41,925 nucleotides of DNA from Pseudomonas sp. CBZ-4 (GCF_000346755.1 NZ_ANNV01000020.1:1-41925); one strand, 5' to 3'; counted from the stretch's first letter, positions 25,730 to 35,584 are shown. The notes: generated from the sequence alone by a model not told the origin. Numbers and translations are program-made.

Positions 25730-26035
25730 TCAGCCTCCCAGCAAGCCGCGATAGACCAGCACCGTGGCGGCTGCGGCCAGCGAGCAGCCCAGGGCATAGG
25801 CCGCCAGTGTCAGGCGCAGTGATTGGCCGGCCTCGATCACATTCATCACGTCGCGCATGTCGTTGATCCGACCGTCGCCCAGCTCGATGCACAGGCTCAC
25901 GGCGGTAAAGGCCGCTGATAACAAAATGGCGATGGCAAACAACGCACCGTCGGGGGAGGGCAACGCTGCATTGATCCCTAGCGACGTTGCACAGATGGCC
26001 AGTAGCAACACGGCGAACAACAATATCCCTTTCAT
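25730..26035 (-). CDS. Small membrane protein, about 101 residues
   Basis: Four hydrophobic segments are visible. They are MKGILLFAVLLLAICATSLGI, then ALFAIAILLSAAFTAVSL, then after a short charged loop (ELGDGRINDMRDVMNVIEAG) LTLAAYALGCSLAAAATVLVY, and a short end. ATG 26035 was preferred because GTGAG precedes it; an in-frame GTG 12 nt earlier has no site. No family is recognised. The conserved-looking acidic loop between helices suggests a real protein. Function unknown. Confidence 0.6.
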   Translation of the reverse strand: MKGILLFAVLLLAICATSLGINAALPSPDGALFAIAILLSAAFTAVSLCIELGDGRINDMRDVMNVIEAGQSLRLTLAAYALGCSLAAAATVLVYRGLLGG

Positions 26036-26491
26036 CGGCTCACTCACCGTTGCGCTAGCGGTGGAGCAGTGTGGCGAGCTGGCCAGGATTTGAAAAGTGG
26101 CCGATTCGCGGGGGCGGTAACATTTTTGCGGCCATGCGCTTTAAAAAAGCCGGCGATATAACCAGCGGATGGGTACTTGTGCACATTAGTTGCGATGTGT
26201 GTAACCAACCTGTCAACGGCTTCGCAGGGATGCCTTTAGCCTGTTATGGAAATTTAAGTCAATGAAAAATCTGGCTTTTTTTAATTGGTGAAAAAATCGT
26301 CAGTTTGACTGCGGCCCCCGCTCCATGGGCCTTTGCGTGAGTTTAAGTGGGGTTGTCCACTGACTTATCCACAGCTTCTGTGGATTGTCCCGAGCGCTTG
26401 CTCTAGAACGGGCGTGCCGCGTTTTTTCAGCTTTACCTGTGCGAAAAAAAGAGTAGAGTGGCGCGCCTTCCGTTCTGTCCCACAGTGCTTT
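26036..26491. other. Intergenic stretch with AT-rich segment and DnaA-box-like sites
   Basis: 456 nt between divergent genes. An AT-rich segment lies at about 26245–26300. GGCCC and GGGCC form a weak stem near 26313–26333. A cluster of DnaA-box-like 9-mers is at 26353–26387. The rest should hold promoters of the flanking genes. The open frame extending leftward from the Sel1-like gene into this region has no ribosome binding site. Confidence 0.6.
26353..26387. promoter_or_regulatory. DnaA-box-like cluster
   Basis: TTATCCACA at 26365–26373 is a perfect consensus DnaA box. TTGTCCACT (26353–26361) matches 7 of 9, and the reverse-strand CAATCCACA (26379–26387) matches 7 of 9. The second and third sites also form a 7-bp hairpin (ATCCACA/TGTGGAT, 5-nt loop). 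Assignment as a DnaA target is inference. Confidence 0.45.
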
Positions 26492-26815
26492 ATGAAGTTT
26501 CGCTCAGTATCACCTTCTGTTACCGACGCCCCCCAAACTGTTACCGCACCCAAGCGCTTTTCCTTGAAAGTCGCCTTGTGGTTGCTCGACAGTCCTCGCC
26601 TGGGGCACAGCACCAACGTCAAACACTTTGCCGGGCGCTTGCTCAAGCAGCCTGCCCGTGACGGTGTCGTGGCCGCGCAGAGCCGCCTGGGCCAGTTGAT
26701 GTGCCGCGAATGCGGGAATGCGCGCGACCGCCGCATCGGCCATGATCTGCTGCGCCTGGCCGCCCGCGCCGGTGATCGGCGTGCCCAGCGTGAATTGGGC
26801 CAGGTCGAAGACTGA
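26492..26815 (+). CDS. Sel1-repeat-like small protein
   Basis: A 107-residue basic protein. The C-terminal segment GHDLLRLAARAGDRRAQRELGQ looks like one Sel1-type helical hairpin, and the preceding VVAAQSRLGQLMCRECGNARDRR could be another. The middle has SLKVALWLLDSPRLGHSTNVKHFAGRLL. The start at 26492 excludes 53 upstream codons that lack any support. Sel1-like repeats usually mediate protein contacts. It lies 46 nt before rmuC in the same direction, so co-transcription is likely. The function is unknown. Confidence 0.7.
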   Translation: MKFRSVSPSVTDAPQTVTAPKRFSLKVALWLLDSPRLGHSTNVKHFAGRLLKQPARDGVVAAQSRLGQLMCRECGNARDRRIGHDLLRLAARAGDRRAQRELGQVED

Positions 26816-26861
26816 GCTGTCGCCAGGTCCTGTGCTCCGTTAACCTCTCTCTTTTTCGCTG

Positions 26862-28355
26862 ATGGCAGAAATGGCTATGGCTTTTGACTGGACAGGTATT
26901 GCCCTGGGCCTCGCTGGCGCTGGATTGCCGCTACTGGCTCTGTGCTGGCAGCTGCAACGGCGGTTGACCGCACGCACCACCGGCTGGGAATTGCTCGAAG
27001 AGCGTCTGGCCACGGCACAGATGGCCCAGGAAGGCCTGGCTGCCCAGTTGGACGCGAGCCGCGATGAAATCAGCGACCTGAGCCAGGCCAATGCTGCCAA
27101 GCAAGCCGACCTGGCTGCCGTGCGCCGCGAAGTCGAGTTGTTGCAGATCGACCGCGACAACGCCCGCGACGCCGCCCATGCCTGGAACCTCGACCGCAAC
27201 GCGAAGGACACCGAGCTGCGCCGCCTCGACGCGTTGTCGGCCGCCCTGCGCGCCGAGCTGCGCGAGCAACAGGACAGCCACCAACAACGCCTCACCGACC
27301 TGCAAGGCTCGCGCGACGAGCTGCGGGCGCAGTTCGCCGAGCTGGCCGGCAAGATCTTTGATGAGCGCGAACAACGCTTTGCCGAAACCAGCCAGGAGCG
27401 CCTGGGGCAGTTGCTCGATCCGCTGAAAGAGCGCATCCAGTCCTTCGAAAAACGCGTGGAAGAGAGCTACCAGAATGAGGCACGCGAGCGCTTTTCCCTG
27501 GCCAAGGAGCTTGAACGCCTACAGCAACTGAATCTGCGTCTGTCCGACGAAGCCACGAACTTGACCCGCGCCCTCAAGGGCCAGAAAACTCAGGGCAACT
27601 GGGGCGAGCTGATCCTCGAGCGCGTGCTGGAACACGCCGGTCTGGAGAAGGGCCGCGAGTACCAGACCCAGGTCAGCCTCAAAGGCCCGGACGGCGAGCG
27701 CTTCCAGCCGGACGTGTTGATCATGTTGCCCGGTGACAAGCAGGTGGTGGTCGACTCCAAGGTCAGCCTGACTGCCTATCAACAGTATGTGGGCGCGGAT
27801 GATGAGGTGATCGGCCAGGCGGCATTGAAGCAACACGTCCTGTCCTTGCGGAACCACGTCAAAGGCCTGGCGGGCAAGGATTACAAACGCCTGGAAGGCT
27901 TGCACAGCCTGGATTTCGTGTTGCTGTTCGTGCCGATCGAAGCAGCATTTTCCGCGGCTTTGCAGGCCGAGCCCAACCTGTTCCAGGAGGCGTTCGACCG
28001 CCATATCGTGATCGTCAGCCCGACCACGTTACTTGCCACCCTGCGGGTGATCGACAGCCTGTGGAAGCAGGAGCGGCAAAGCCAGAACGCGCGGGAAATC
28101 GCCGAGCGTGCCGGGTGGCTGTACGACAAGTTCGTGTTGTTTATCCAGGATCTGGATGAAGTGGGCAATCGTCTGCAGCAGTTGGATAAGGCTTACAGCG
28201 CGGCGCGGAACAAGCTGACAGATGGACGCGGAAATCTGGTCAGTCGTACCGAGCAATTAAGGTTGCTGGGTGCGCGCGCCAGCAAAAGCCTGCCGGCAGA
28301 TCTGCTGGAACGGGCAATGACCGATGCAGATGGCGTAGCTCATCTCCCTGAATAA
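26862..28355 (+). CDS. rmuC: DNA recombination protein RmuC
   Basis: A 497-residue protein of the RmuC family, nuclease-like proteins thought to limit inversions at short inverted repeats. One N-terminal membrane helix (GIALGLAGAGLPLLALCW), then a long coiled coil (about 40–240), then the conserved core with GNWGELILERVLEHAGLEKG, YQTQVSLKGPDGERFQPDV, and VVVDSKVSLTAY, the restriction-endonuclease-like DSK element. In-frame ATGs at 26862, 26871 and 26877 are all possible; none has a good ribosome binding site. Confidence 0.94.
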   Translation: MAEMAMAFDWTGIALGLAGAGLPLLALCWQLQRRLTARTTGWELLEERLATAQMAQEGLAAQLDASRDEISDLSQANAAKQADLAAVRREVELLQIDRDNARDAAHAWNLDRNAKDTELRRLDALSAALRAELREQQDSHQQRLTDLQGSRDELRAQFAELAGKIFDEREQRFAETSQERLGQLLDPLKERIQSFEKRVEESYQNEARERFSLAKELERLQQLNLRLSDEATNLTRALKGQKTQGNWGELILERVLEHAGLEKGREYQTQVSLKGPDGERFQPDVLIMLPGDKQVVVDSKVSLTAYQQYVGADDEVIGQAALKQHVLSLRNHVKGLAGKDYKRLEGLHSLDFVLLFVPIEAAFSAALQAEPNLFQEAFDRHIVIVSPTTLLATLRVIDSLWKQERQSQNAREIAERAGWLYDKFVLFIQDLDEVGNRLQQLDKAYSAARNKLTDGRGNLVSRTEQLRLLGARASKSLPADLLERAMTDADGVAHLPE

Positions 28356-28368
28356 ACACTGAGCAAAA

Positions 28369-28457
28369 TGTGGGAGCTGGCTTGCCTGCGATAGCGGTGT
28401 GTCAGCAGCCCATATACAAGCTGATCCACCGCTATCGCGGGCAAGCCCGCTCCCACA
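28369..28457. repeat. Inverted REP pair
   Basis: A forward REP at 28369–28398 faces a reverse REP at 28428–28457. They lie between the convergent rmuC and hybrid kinase genes. The two copies belong to slightly different subtypes (GCTGGCTTGCC and GCGGGCTTGCC), which suggests separate origins or drift. Confidence 0.9.
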
Positions 28458-28477
28458 GGGATATGTGCCAAGCCTAC

Positions 28478-31400
28478 CTACAGCGGCAAATGCCGACTCA
28501 GCAACGCCCGCAACGCCGCCGGCTTCACCGGCTTGGCCAGGTAATCCAGCCCCGCCGCATGCACCTCGGCCACCATCTCCGGCCGGGCATCGGCGCTGAT
28601 CACCACGCCAGGAATCGGCTCCGCCAATTGTGCGCGCAGCCAGCCCATCAACTCGGTACCGGTCTCGCCATGGTCCAGGTGGTAATCCACCAAGGCCAGT
28701 TGCGGGCGCACGCCGTCGGCCAGCAACGCCGCGCATTGCGCCTGGTCGGTGGCGGTCCACACTTCGCAACCCCAGCGGCTCAACAGGCTGCGCATGCCGA
28801 TCAGGATGCTTTCTTCGTTATCCACGCACAGCACTTGCGCGCCGCTCAATGGCAAGCCGCTTTCTTGCGCGCTCTTCACCTGCGGGGTCGCCTGGTTGCG
28901 CGCCAATGGCACGCGCACGCTGAACACGCTGCCCTTGCCGGGCCATGAGCGCACGCTCAAGCGGTGGCCCAGGACGCGGCACAGGCCATCGGCAATCGCC
29001 AGGCCCAGGCCCAGGCCTTTTTCGGCGCGGGTCTGGTGGCTGTCCAGGCGCTTGAATTCTTCGAAGATCACTTTCTGTTTGTCTACGGGAATGCCGGGGC
29101 CACGGTCCCACACCTCCAGGCACAACTCGCCCTTGCGCCGGCGTACGCCAAGCAGCACCGGGCCGTCGGCATAGCGGAAGGCGTTGGTGAGAAAATTCTG
29201 CAAGATCCGCCGTAGCAGCTTGATGTCACTGTCTACCCGCAGGCGGCTGCCGCGCAGGCGGAAGCGCAAGCCTTGTTCCTGGGCCAGGGCCTTGAATTCG
29301 GCGCCGAGGGTGTCGAACAGGTCATTGAGGGCGAAGGGCTGGCGTTGCGGATTGATCTTGCCGTTTTCCAGGCGCGAGATGTCCAGCAAGTCGCTGATCA
29401 GGTCTTCGGCGGAGCGCAGCGAGCTGTCCAGGTGCTGCACCAGTTGCCGGGCTTCGCCGGACAGGCCGTCGTTCTGGTGGGACAGGGCGGCGGAGAACAG
29501 GCGTGCGGCGTTCAGCGGTTGCATCAGGTCATGGCTGACTGCGGCGAGGAAGCGCGTCTTCGATTGGCTGGCGGACTCGGCCACGCCCTTGGCATCGGTG
29601 AGCGCCACATTGAGTTGCGACAGTTCATGGGTGCGCTCGGTCACCCGTTGTTCCAGGCCTTCGTTGGCCTCGGTCAGCGCTTGTTCGGCTTCGCGGAAGG
29701 CGGTGATGTCGGTGAAACTCATGACAAAACCGCCGCCCGGCATCGGGTTACCGATCAGCTCGATTACCCGTCCGTTGGGGAACAAGCGCTCGGAGGTGTG
29801 CGCGCGGCCCTGACGCATCCAGTGCAGGCGGCGCGCCACGTGCACTTCCGCCTCGCCCGGCCCGCACAGGCCGCGCTCGGCGTTGTAGCGAATGATGTCG
29901 GCAATCGGCCGGCCGACGCTGATCAAGCCTTCCGGGTAGTTGAACAGCTCCAGGTAACGGCGGTTCCACGCCACTAGCTTGAGGGACTGGTCCACCACGC
30001 TGATGCCCTGGGTGATGTTTTCAATCGCGCCTTGCAACAGCGCCCGGTTGAATTGCAGCACCTCGGAGGCTTCGTCGGCGATCCTTACGACGTCCTCCAG
30101 CTGCATTTCCCTACCTTCAATTGCGGCTTTAACCACGGCCCGCGTGGACGATGCGCCAAGCACGCCGGCCAGCAGGCGTTCGGTGTGGGCGATCCAATCG
30201 TTGTCCGCATTCTGGTTGGGGTTGAAACCCTTGCCCTGGCGGTAGGCGAAACGGATAAAGCTCTGCTGGGCGCGCTCTTCACCGACAAACCGCGCCGCCA
30301 GGCTCAGCAGATCGCTGATCTGCACCGACAGCATCGACCGCGCACTGGCCCGCTGGCTGATTTCCTGGCCAATAAAACGTCCCGCCTGCCAATGCTCGGA
30401 CACCCGTGTGCGCGACAACATCGACACCCAGACGAACAGGGTGAAGTTGCCCGCCAGGGAGAGCACGGTACCCAGGGTCAGCGAGGTCACCGACAAGCCG
30501 AACGGGTGGGAATGCATCCACGTCAGGCCAGGGAAAAGGCTCAAGGACCAACCGAGACTTTTCGCCGTCACCGGTAGGACCAGGGTGTAGAACCACAGGA
30601 AAGTGCCCGCCGCCAAACCGGCAAATACGCCACGCCGGTTGGCTTGTTTCCAGTACAGCGCGCCGAGCATGGCCGGTGCCAGTTGGGTCACGGCGGCGAA
30701 GGCGATCTGGCCGATGGTCGCCAGGCTCGCGGTGGAGCCCAGCAAGCGGTAGCTCACGTAGGCCAGCAACAGAATGATCACAATGCTGACCCGGCGCACC
30801 GACAGCATCCAGTGGCGGAACACTTCGAACGGCCGCTCGGCGCTGGAGCGGCGCAACAGCCAGGGCAGCAGCATGTCGTTGGAAACCATGGTGGACAGGG
30901 CGATGCTCGCCACGATCACCATGCCCGTGGCCGCCGACGCGCCGCCGATAAACGCCAGCACGGCGAGGGCCGGATGGGCTTCGGCCATCGGCAGGCTGAT
31001 CACGTAGGAATCCGGCAGCACCGAGCCGGGCAGCAGCATCTTGCCGCCGAGGGCGATAGGGATGACGAACAACGCGGCGAGAATCAGGTAGGCCGGGAAT
31101 ACCCATTTGGCCAGGCGCAGGTCCTGGGGGTCGATGTTCTCCACCACCGTCACGTGGAACTGCCGGGGCAGGCAGATGATCGCCATCATGGCCACGCCGG
31201 TCTGCACCACCATCGACGGCCAGTTGACGGTTTCTTTCCAGTATTCCTCCAGGCGCGGCGCGAGCATCGCCTGGTTGAACAGGTCGCCGAAACCGTCGTA
31301 GAGGCCGTAGGTCACAAACGCGCCGACGGCGAGAAAAGCGAAGAGCTTGACCAGCGATTCAAACGCGATCGCCAGCACCATGCCACGGTGGTGTTCGGTG

Positions 31401-31948
31401 GCGTCGAGGTTGCGGGTACCGAAGACAATGGTGAACAGCGCCAGCACCAGCGACACGATCAATGCCGTGTCCTGGGCGCGGGTGCCGGTGGTGTCTGCGC
31501 CGGCGCCGATCAGCAGGTTCACGCCGAGCACGATGCCTTTGAGTTGCAGGGCGATGTAGGGCAGTACGCCGACCAGGCAGATCAGCGCGACCACCACCGC
31601 CAGGGACTGGGATTTGCCGTAGCGTGCGGCGATAAAGTCGGCGATGGAGGTGATGTTTTCCTGCTTGCTGATCAGGATCATCTTTTGCAATACCCAGGGT
31701 GCCAACACCAGCAGCAGCACCGGTCCCAGGTAGATCGGTAAAAACGCCCACAGTTGTTCGGCAGCTTGGCCGACAGCGCCGAAGAAGGTCCAACTGGTGC
31801 AGTAGACCGCCAGTGACAAGCTGTACACCCAGGCGCGCACACGTGGCGGCAGCGGCGCGCGGCGGCGGTCACCGTAGAAGGCGATGGCAAACATAATGGC
31901 CATATAGGCCAGGGCAACGGCGGCGATCAGCCCGCTGGACAGCGTCAT
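28478..31948 (-). CDS. Hybrid sensor: sodium/solute symporter–PAS–histidine kinase–receiver
   Basis: A 1156-residue inner-membrane protein. Residues 1–510 form a sodium:solute symporter-like domain of about 13 helices. About 530–640 resemble the STAC segment found in CbrA-type sensors. A PAS domain lies near 640–750, and a coiled-coil linker near 755–795. HisKA has His806 (AAVSHDLMQPLNAARL). HATPase has the N-box ILQNFLTNAFRYA (about 915–927), DRGPGIP (948–954) and GLGLGLAIADGL. The C-terminal receiver has phospho-acceptor Asp1088 (LALVDYHLDH) and Lys1139. It resembles CbrA and other pseudomonad SSSF-kinases, such as PA3271-type proteins from memory. No cognate regulator lies adjacent. The ligand is unknown. 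Confidence 0.93.
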   Translation of the reverse strand: MTLSSGLIAAVALAYMAIMFAIAFYGDRRRAPLPPRVRAWVYSLSLAVYCTSWTFFGAVGQAAEQLWAFLPIYLGPVLLLVLAPWVLQKMILISKQENITSIADFIAARYGKSQSLAVVVALICLVGVLPYIALQLKGIVLGVNLLIGAGADTTGTRAQDTALIVSLVLALFTIVFGTRNLDATEHHRGMVLAIAFESLVKLFAFLAVGAFVTYGLYDGFGDLFNQAMLAPRLEEYWKETVNWPSMVVQTGVAMMAIICLPRQFHVTVVENIDPQDLRLAKWVFPAYLILAALFVIPIALGGKMLLPGSVLPDSYVISLPMAEAHPALAVLAFIGGASAATGMVIVASIALSTMVSNDMLLPWLLRRSSAERPFEVFRHWMLSVRRVSIVIILLLAYVSYRLLGSTASLATIGQIAFAAVTQLAPAMLGALYWKQANRRGVFAGLAAGTFLWFYTLVLPVTAKSLGWSLSLFPGLTWMHSHPFGLSVTSLTLGTVLSLAGNFTLFVWVSMLSRTRVSEHWQAGRFIGQEISQRASARSMLSVQISDLLSLAARFVGEERAQQSFIRFAYRQGKGFNPNQNADNDWIAHTERLLAGVLGASSTRAVVKAAIEGREMQLEDVVRIADEASEVLQFNRALLQGAIENITQGISVVDQSLKLVAWNRRYLELFNYPEGLISVGRPIADIIRYNAERGLCGPGEAEVHVARRLHWMRQGRAHTSERLFPNGRVIELIGNPMPGGGFVMSFTDITAFREAEQALTEANEGLEQRVTERTHELSQLNVALTDAKGVAESASQSKTRFLAAVSHDLMQPLNAARLFSAALSHQNDGLSGEARQLVQHLDSSLRSAEDLISDLLDISRLENGKINPQRQPFALNDLFDTLGAEFKALAQEQGLRFRLRGSRLRVDSDIKLLRRILQNFLTNAFRYADGPVLLGVRRRKGELCLEVWDRGPGIPVDKQKVIFEEFKRLDSHQTRAEKGLGLGLAIADGLCRVLGHRLSVRSWPGKGSVFSVRVPLARNQATPQVKSAQESGLPLSGAQVLCVDNEESILIGMRSLLSRWGCEVWTATDQAQCAALLADGVRPQLALVDYHLDHGETGTELMGWLRAQLAEPIPGVVISADARPEMVAEVHAAGLDYLAKPVKPAALRALLSRHLPL

Positions 31949-32068
31949 GGTAACTCCGAGCAGAAGAACACCCAGGCATTCCAGGCCCGGTGGGGCAGTT
32001 TCGCACGATGCAGGGGGTTAGTCAGTGTCGACCAAGGTCGCGTGAGGGGGAATGTCGCAGGCTCGCAT

Positions 32069-32467
32069 TTAGCGCGGCGGCAGGGTCTTCTGGCGCAGGA
32101 TATAGATAGTCACGAGTACGGCGCTGGTCAGCATGAACCCTCGCGCCCACGGCAGCGGCACCAGGTAGCAGGACAGGCCGATGCTCAACCACATCAAGCC
32201 GATGGCGTAGACCTTGCCTTTGAGGGGGATGCCATGGCCGTCCAGGTAGTCGCGAATCCACGGGCCCAGGCGCGGGTGTTCCACCAGCCAGTGGTAGAAG
32301 CGCGGGGAGCTGCGGGCGAAGCAGGCGGCGGCGAGGAGCAGGAAAGGTGTGGTCGGCAATACCGGCAGGAAAATGCCGATCACTCCCAGCGCTACGCTCA
32401 GCCAGCCGATGGCCAGCAGTGCGTAACGCAGGAGCGGCGAGCGGTTGCCCATGGGTGTCACGGGCAC
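32069..32467 (-). CDS. YbaN family (DUF454) inner-membrane protein
   Basis: A 132-residue protein with three or four helices. The family signature GIFLPVLPTTPFLLLAAACF is followed by ARSSPRFYHWLVEHPRLGPW and IPLKGKVYAIGLMWLSIGLS. Function is unknown; the family is widespread in gammaproteobacteria. An alternative start, MGNRSPLL, lies 5 residues in. It lies 5 nt beyond the end of the UPF0149 gene in the same direction, so the two are probably one transcript. Confidence 0.88.
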   Translation of the reverse strand: MPVTPMGNRSPLLRYALLAIGWLSVALGVIGIFLPVLPTTPFLLLAAACFARSSPRFYHWLVEHPRLGPWIRDYLDGHGIPLKGKVYAIGLMWLSIGLSCYLVPLPWARGFMLTSAVLVTIYILRQKTLPPR

Positions 32468-32472
32468 GCGAC

Positions 32473-33060
32473 TCAGTGGTGACGTGGCTTGAGGATCGCC
32501 GGTTTTTCGTCAGGGGCGTTGCACAGCAGGTACAAGGCAGTCAGGGCTTCCGGGATCTGGACGATCATGTCGTCCATCAGGTTGGCGTCGGAGGCGATGT
32601 CGGCGAACTCTGGCTGGTCGTCGAACAGGCCCGAACCGACCATGATCGGCAGCAGCATTTCGCTGACTTCTTCCTCGGCGGTTTCGAACCAGGCGGCTTC
32701 ACGCAGGAACACGCCTTCCATGAAGCCGATGCACCAGCCGCGCAGGTCGGAGTCGTCCGGCTCTTCGCCCAGGTCGAGGTCGCATGGCAGCTCGAATTCC
32801 TCGTCGGAGGCCAGTTGGCGACCGATGTGGGCTTTGAGGGCGATCAGGGTCGATTCGATTTCTTCGCGCTGGGCGGCGTCCGCATAGTGCGGCTCTTCGG
32901 CGAACAGGGCATCGATCCACTCACGATCCGGTACTTCTTCGGAACAGATGGACAGGGCGGTCAGGTAGCCGTGGGCGGCCACGTAGTCCAGCGCCTCGTC
33001 ATGCAGCTCATCGGCGTCGAGGAAGGCTTGCAGGCGGGTTAGTTGCTCAGCGAAGGACAT
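32473..33060 (-). CDS. UPF0149 / YecA family protein
   Basis: A 195-residue acidic protein of the UPF0149 (YgfB/YecA) type. It starts MSFAEQLTRLQAFLDADELH and has the typical YVAAHGYLTALSICSEEVPD, then an internal SDLRGWCIGFMEGVFLREAAWF. It lacks the C-terminal SEC-C zinc motif of YecA proper. The start at 33060 removes 22 unsupported residues. The function is unknown. It is divergent from recQ. Confidence 0.87.
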   Translation of the reverse strand: MSFAEQLTRLQAFLDADELHDEALDYVAAHGYLTALSICSEEVPDREWIDALFAEEPHYADAAQREEIESTLIALKAHIGRQLASDEEFELPCDLDLGEEPDDSDLRGWCIGFMEGVFLREAAWFETAEEEVSEMLLPIMVGSGLFDDQPEFADIASDANLMDDMIVQIPEALTALYLLCNAPDEKPAILKPRHH

Positions 33061-33336
33061 TGAAGGACTACCTTGGGAATAAACGATGCTGAATTCTAGG
33101 CTTTCTTGAGCGCCCAGGCCAGCCACACTGCATATTTGCCAGGTTTTAGATAGCCATCGCTATTCGTCAGCCGCGCCCTTTGCCGGGTGCTGCTCGGGTA
33201 TACTGCCGCGTTTTGTGATGCCCCTGCAGGCCAAGCGCCAACCCGCGAAAACTTCGCTTACGGATTATTTTCCGTGAGACCGGGTTTTTTCGGCCAGCCT
33301 GTACAGAGGGATTTCGGCGATATTTTGGAGTTTTAC

Positions 33337-35463
33337 ATGCTCGAGCAGGCTCAACGCGTCCTCAAGGACATCTTCGGCTACGACAGTTTTCGTGGCCGCC
33401 AGGGTGCGATCATTGAGCGCGTGGCCAGTGGCGGCGATGCACTGGTCTTGATGCCTACCGGCGGCGGCAAGTCGCTGTGCTTCCAGGTGCCGGCGCTGCT
33501 GCGCAATGGCCTGGCGGTGGTGGTGTCACCGCTGATCGCGTTGATGGACGATCAGGTCGCGACCCTTGAAGAACTGGGCGTCGCCGCAGCATCCCTGAAC
33601 TCCACCCTCAGCGCCGAGCAGCAGCGCGACCTGGCCGCGCGGATCAAGCGCGGCGAAGTGAAGATGCTGTACCTGGCGCCCGAGCGCCTGGTGCAGCCGC
33701 GCATGCTGGCGTTCCTGCAGAGCCTGGAAATCGCCCTGTTCGCGATCGACGAGGCCCACTGTGTGTCGCAATGGGGTCACGATTTCCGCCGCGAGTACCT
33801 GCAACTGGGGCAACTGGCCGAGTTGTTCCCCGACGTACCGCGCATCGCCCTGACCGCCACCGCCGACAAGCGCACCCGTGAAGAAATCGTCGAACGCCTG
33901 CATTTGCAGAACGCCGAGCGCTTCCTGTCGAGCTTCGACCGGCCGAATATCTTCTACCGCATCGTGCCCAAGGAGCAGCCGCGCAAGCAGTTGCTCGCGT
34001 TCCTGTCGGAGCGGCGCAGCGATGCGGGGATCGTCTATTGCCTGTCGCGCAAGAAAGTCGATGAAGTCGCCGCGTTCCTCTGCGAGCAAGGCTACCCGGC
34101 GCTGCCGTATCACGCCGGCCTGCCCAATGAAACGCGTTCGGCGCACCAGAAGCGCTTCCTCAACGAGGAAGGCCTGATCATGGTCGCTACCATTGCATTT
34201 GGCATGGGCATCGACAAATCCAACGTGCGCTTTGTGGCGCACATGGACCTGCCCAAGTCCCTTGAGGCGTATTACCAGGAAACCGGCCGCGCCGGCCGTG
34301 ATGGCCTGCCGGCGGATGCGTGGATGGTCTACGGCCTGCAAGACGTGGTGATGCTCAAGCAGATGCTGCAAAACTCCGAAGGCGACGAGCGCCACAAGCG
34401 CCTGGAGCAGCACAAGCTGGATGCCATGCTCTCGTTGTGCGAAGAGACACGCTGCCGCCGCCAGACCCTGCTCGCGTATTTCGACGAAGACATGCCCGAG
34501 CCCTGCGGCCACTGTGACAACTGCACCGATGGCGTGCAGACCTGGGATGCCACCGAACCCGCGCGCCAGGGCCTGTCGGCCATTTACCGCACCGGCCAGC
34601 GCTACGGCGTCGGCCACCTGGTGGATGTATTGCTGGGCAAGGACAACGAGAAGGTGCGCAGCTTCGGCCACGAGAAACTCTCGGTCTACGGCGTCGGCAA
34701 GGCCCGCGCCGAAGGCGAATGGCGCTCGCTGTTCCGACAGATGGTTGCGCGTGGCCTGGTGGACATCGATATCGAGGGTTATGGCGGCCTGCGCCTGAAC
34801 GACAGCTGCCGGCCGTTGCTCAAGGGCGAGGTTAGTCTGGAGCTGCGCCGCGACCTCAAGCCGCAAACCACCGCCAAGACCAGCACCAGCCAGGCCAGCC
34901 AACTGGTCCGTGGCGAAGAACGCGAACAGTGGGAAGCCTTGCGCACCCTGCGGCGCAAACTGGCCCAGGAACACAGCGTGCCGCCGTACGTCATCTTCCC
35001 CGACTCCACGTTGCTGGAAATGCTGCGCGAGCAGCCGACGACGATGTCGGAAATGGCCCGGGTCAGCGGCGTGGGTGCACGCAAGCTGGAACGTTATGGC
35101 CAGGCCTTCCTCGAAGTCCTTGGCGGCCAGGCCGAAGCGCCGAAGGAAGTCGCCGATATCCGCCACGAGCTGATCAGCCTGGCGCGTGCGGGCATGACGC
35201 CGATCCAGATCGCCGGCCAACTGCAATGTTCGGAGAAAAACGTCTATACCTTGCTGGCCGAGTCCATCGGCGCACAGCAGCTGTCGCTGGAGCAGGCCCT
35301 CGATTTGCCGGAAGACTTGCTGGGTGAAATCCAGGATGCATTCCTCGACGGCGAGGGCGAACTGCCGCCGGTTGCGGAGATCGCGCCATTGTTCACCGGG
35401 CGGGTGCCTGAGGGCGTTTTGTACTGCGTACGGGCTGCTTTGCAGTCCGAATTCGAAATTTAG
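33337..35463 (+). CDS. recQ: ATP-dependent DNA helicase RecQ
   Basis: A 708-residue 3'–5' helicase of the RecF pathway. Walker A is TGGGKS (41–46), the DEAH box is [18 protein letters not shown], and motif VI includes [12 protein letters not shown]. The zinc-binding Cys cluster is CEETRC...CGHCDNC. The HRDC domain covers about 535–600 ([16 protein letters not shown] ... [18 protein letters not shown]). A further ~100 residues contain a helix-turn-helix-like segment ([20 protein letters not shown]), longer than the E. coli enzyme. GGAG lies 8 nt before ATG 33337; the longer frame to 33187 has no such site. Confidence 0.95.
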   Translation: MLEQAQRVLKDIFGYDSFRGRQGAIIERVASGGDALVLMPTGGGKSLCFQVPALLRNGLAVVVSPLIALMDDQVATLEELGVAAASLNSTLSAEQQRDLAARIKRGEVKMLYLAPERLVQPRMLAFLQSLEIALFAIDEAHCVSQWGHDFRREYLQLGQLAELFPDVPRIALTATADKRTREEIVERLHLQNAERFLSSFDRPNIFYRIVPKEQPRKQLLAFLSERRSDAGIVYCLSRKKVDEVAAFLCEQGYPALPYHAGLPNETRSAHQKRFLNEEGLIMVATIAFGMGIDKSNVRFVAHMDLPKSLEAYYQETGRAGRDGLPADAWMVYGLQDVVMLKQMLQNSEGDERHKRLEQHKLDAMLSLCEETRCRRQTLLAYFDEDMPEPCGHCDNCTDGVQTWDATEPARQGLSAIYRTGQRYGVGHLVDVLLGKDNEKVRSFGHEKLSVYGVGKARAEGEWRSLFRQMVARGLVDIDIEGYGGLRLNDSCRPLLKGEVSLELRRDLKPQTTAKTSTSQASQLVRGEEREQWEALRTLRRKLAQEHSVPPYVIFPDSTLLEMLREQPTTMSEMARVSGVGARKLERYGQAFLEVLGGQAEAPKEVADIRHELISLARAGMTPIQIAGQLQCSEKNVYTLLAESIGAQQLSLEQALDLPEDLLGEIQDAFLDGEGELPPVAEIAPLFTGRVPEGVLYCVRAALQSEFEI

Positions 35464-35537
35464 TGCGTCAATTACGACAATGTAACGAATCAGTACATAG
35501 CACCTCTTGCCTACTGGCAGGGCTCATGCTTAGCTGA

Positions 35538-35548
35538 CTAATAATTAG
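35538..35548. promoter_or_regulatory. Candidate operator upstream of the second MarR gene
   Basis: CTAATAATTAG is palindromic around a central A and lies 36 nt before the start codon. TTAG-ctga-CTAA overlaps it on the left (35530–35541). The position and AT-rich symmetry fit autoregulation by the encoded MarR protein, but no second copy supports it. Confidence 0.4.
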
Positions 35549-35584
35549 CCACACTTTGTTTTCAGTCTAAATCATGAGTTTTTT

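Noticed and set aside
25518..25892. Overlapping 78- and 114-codon open frames
   Set aside because: On opposite strands over the same DNA, no ribosome binding site, no recognisable features, and partly antisense to the membrane protein gene.
30644..31741. 365-codon frame antisense to the hybrid kinase
   Set aside because: Shadow of the transporter domain; rich in His/Gln/Asp without any motif.
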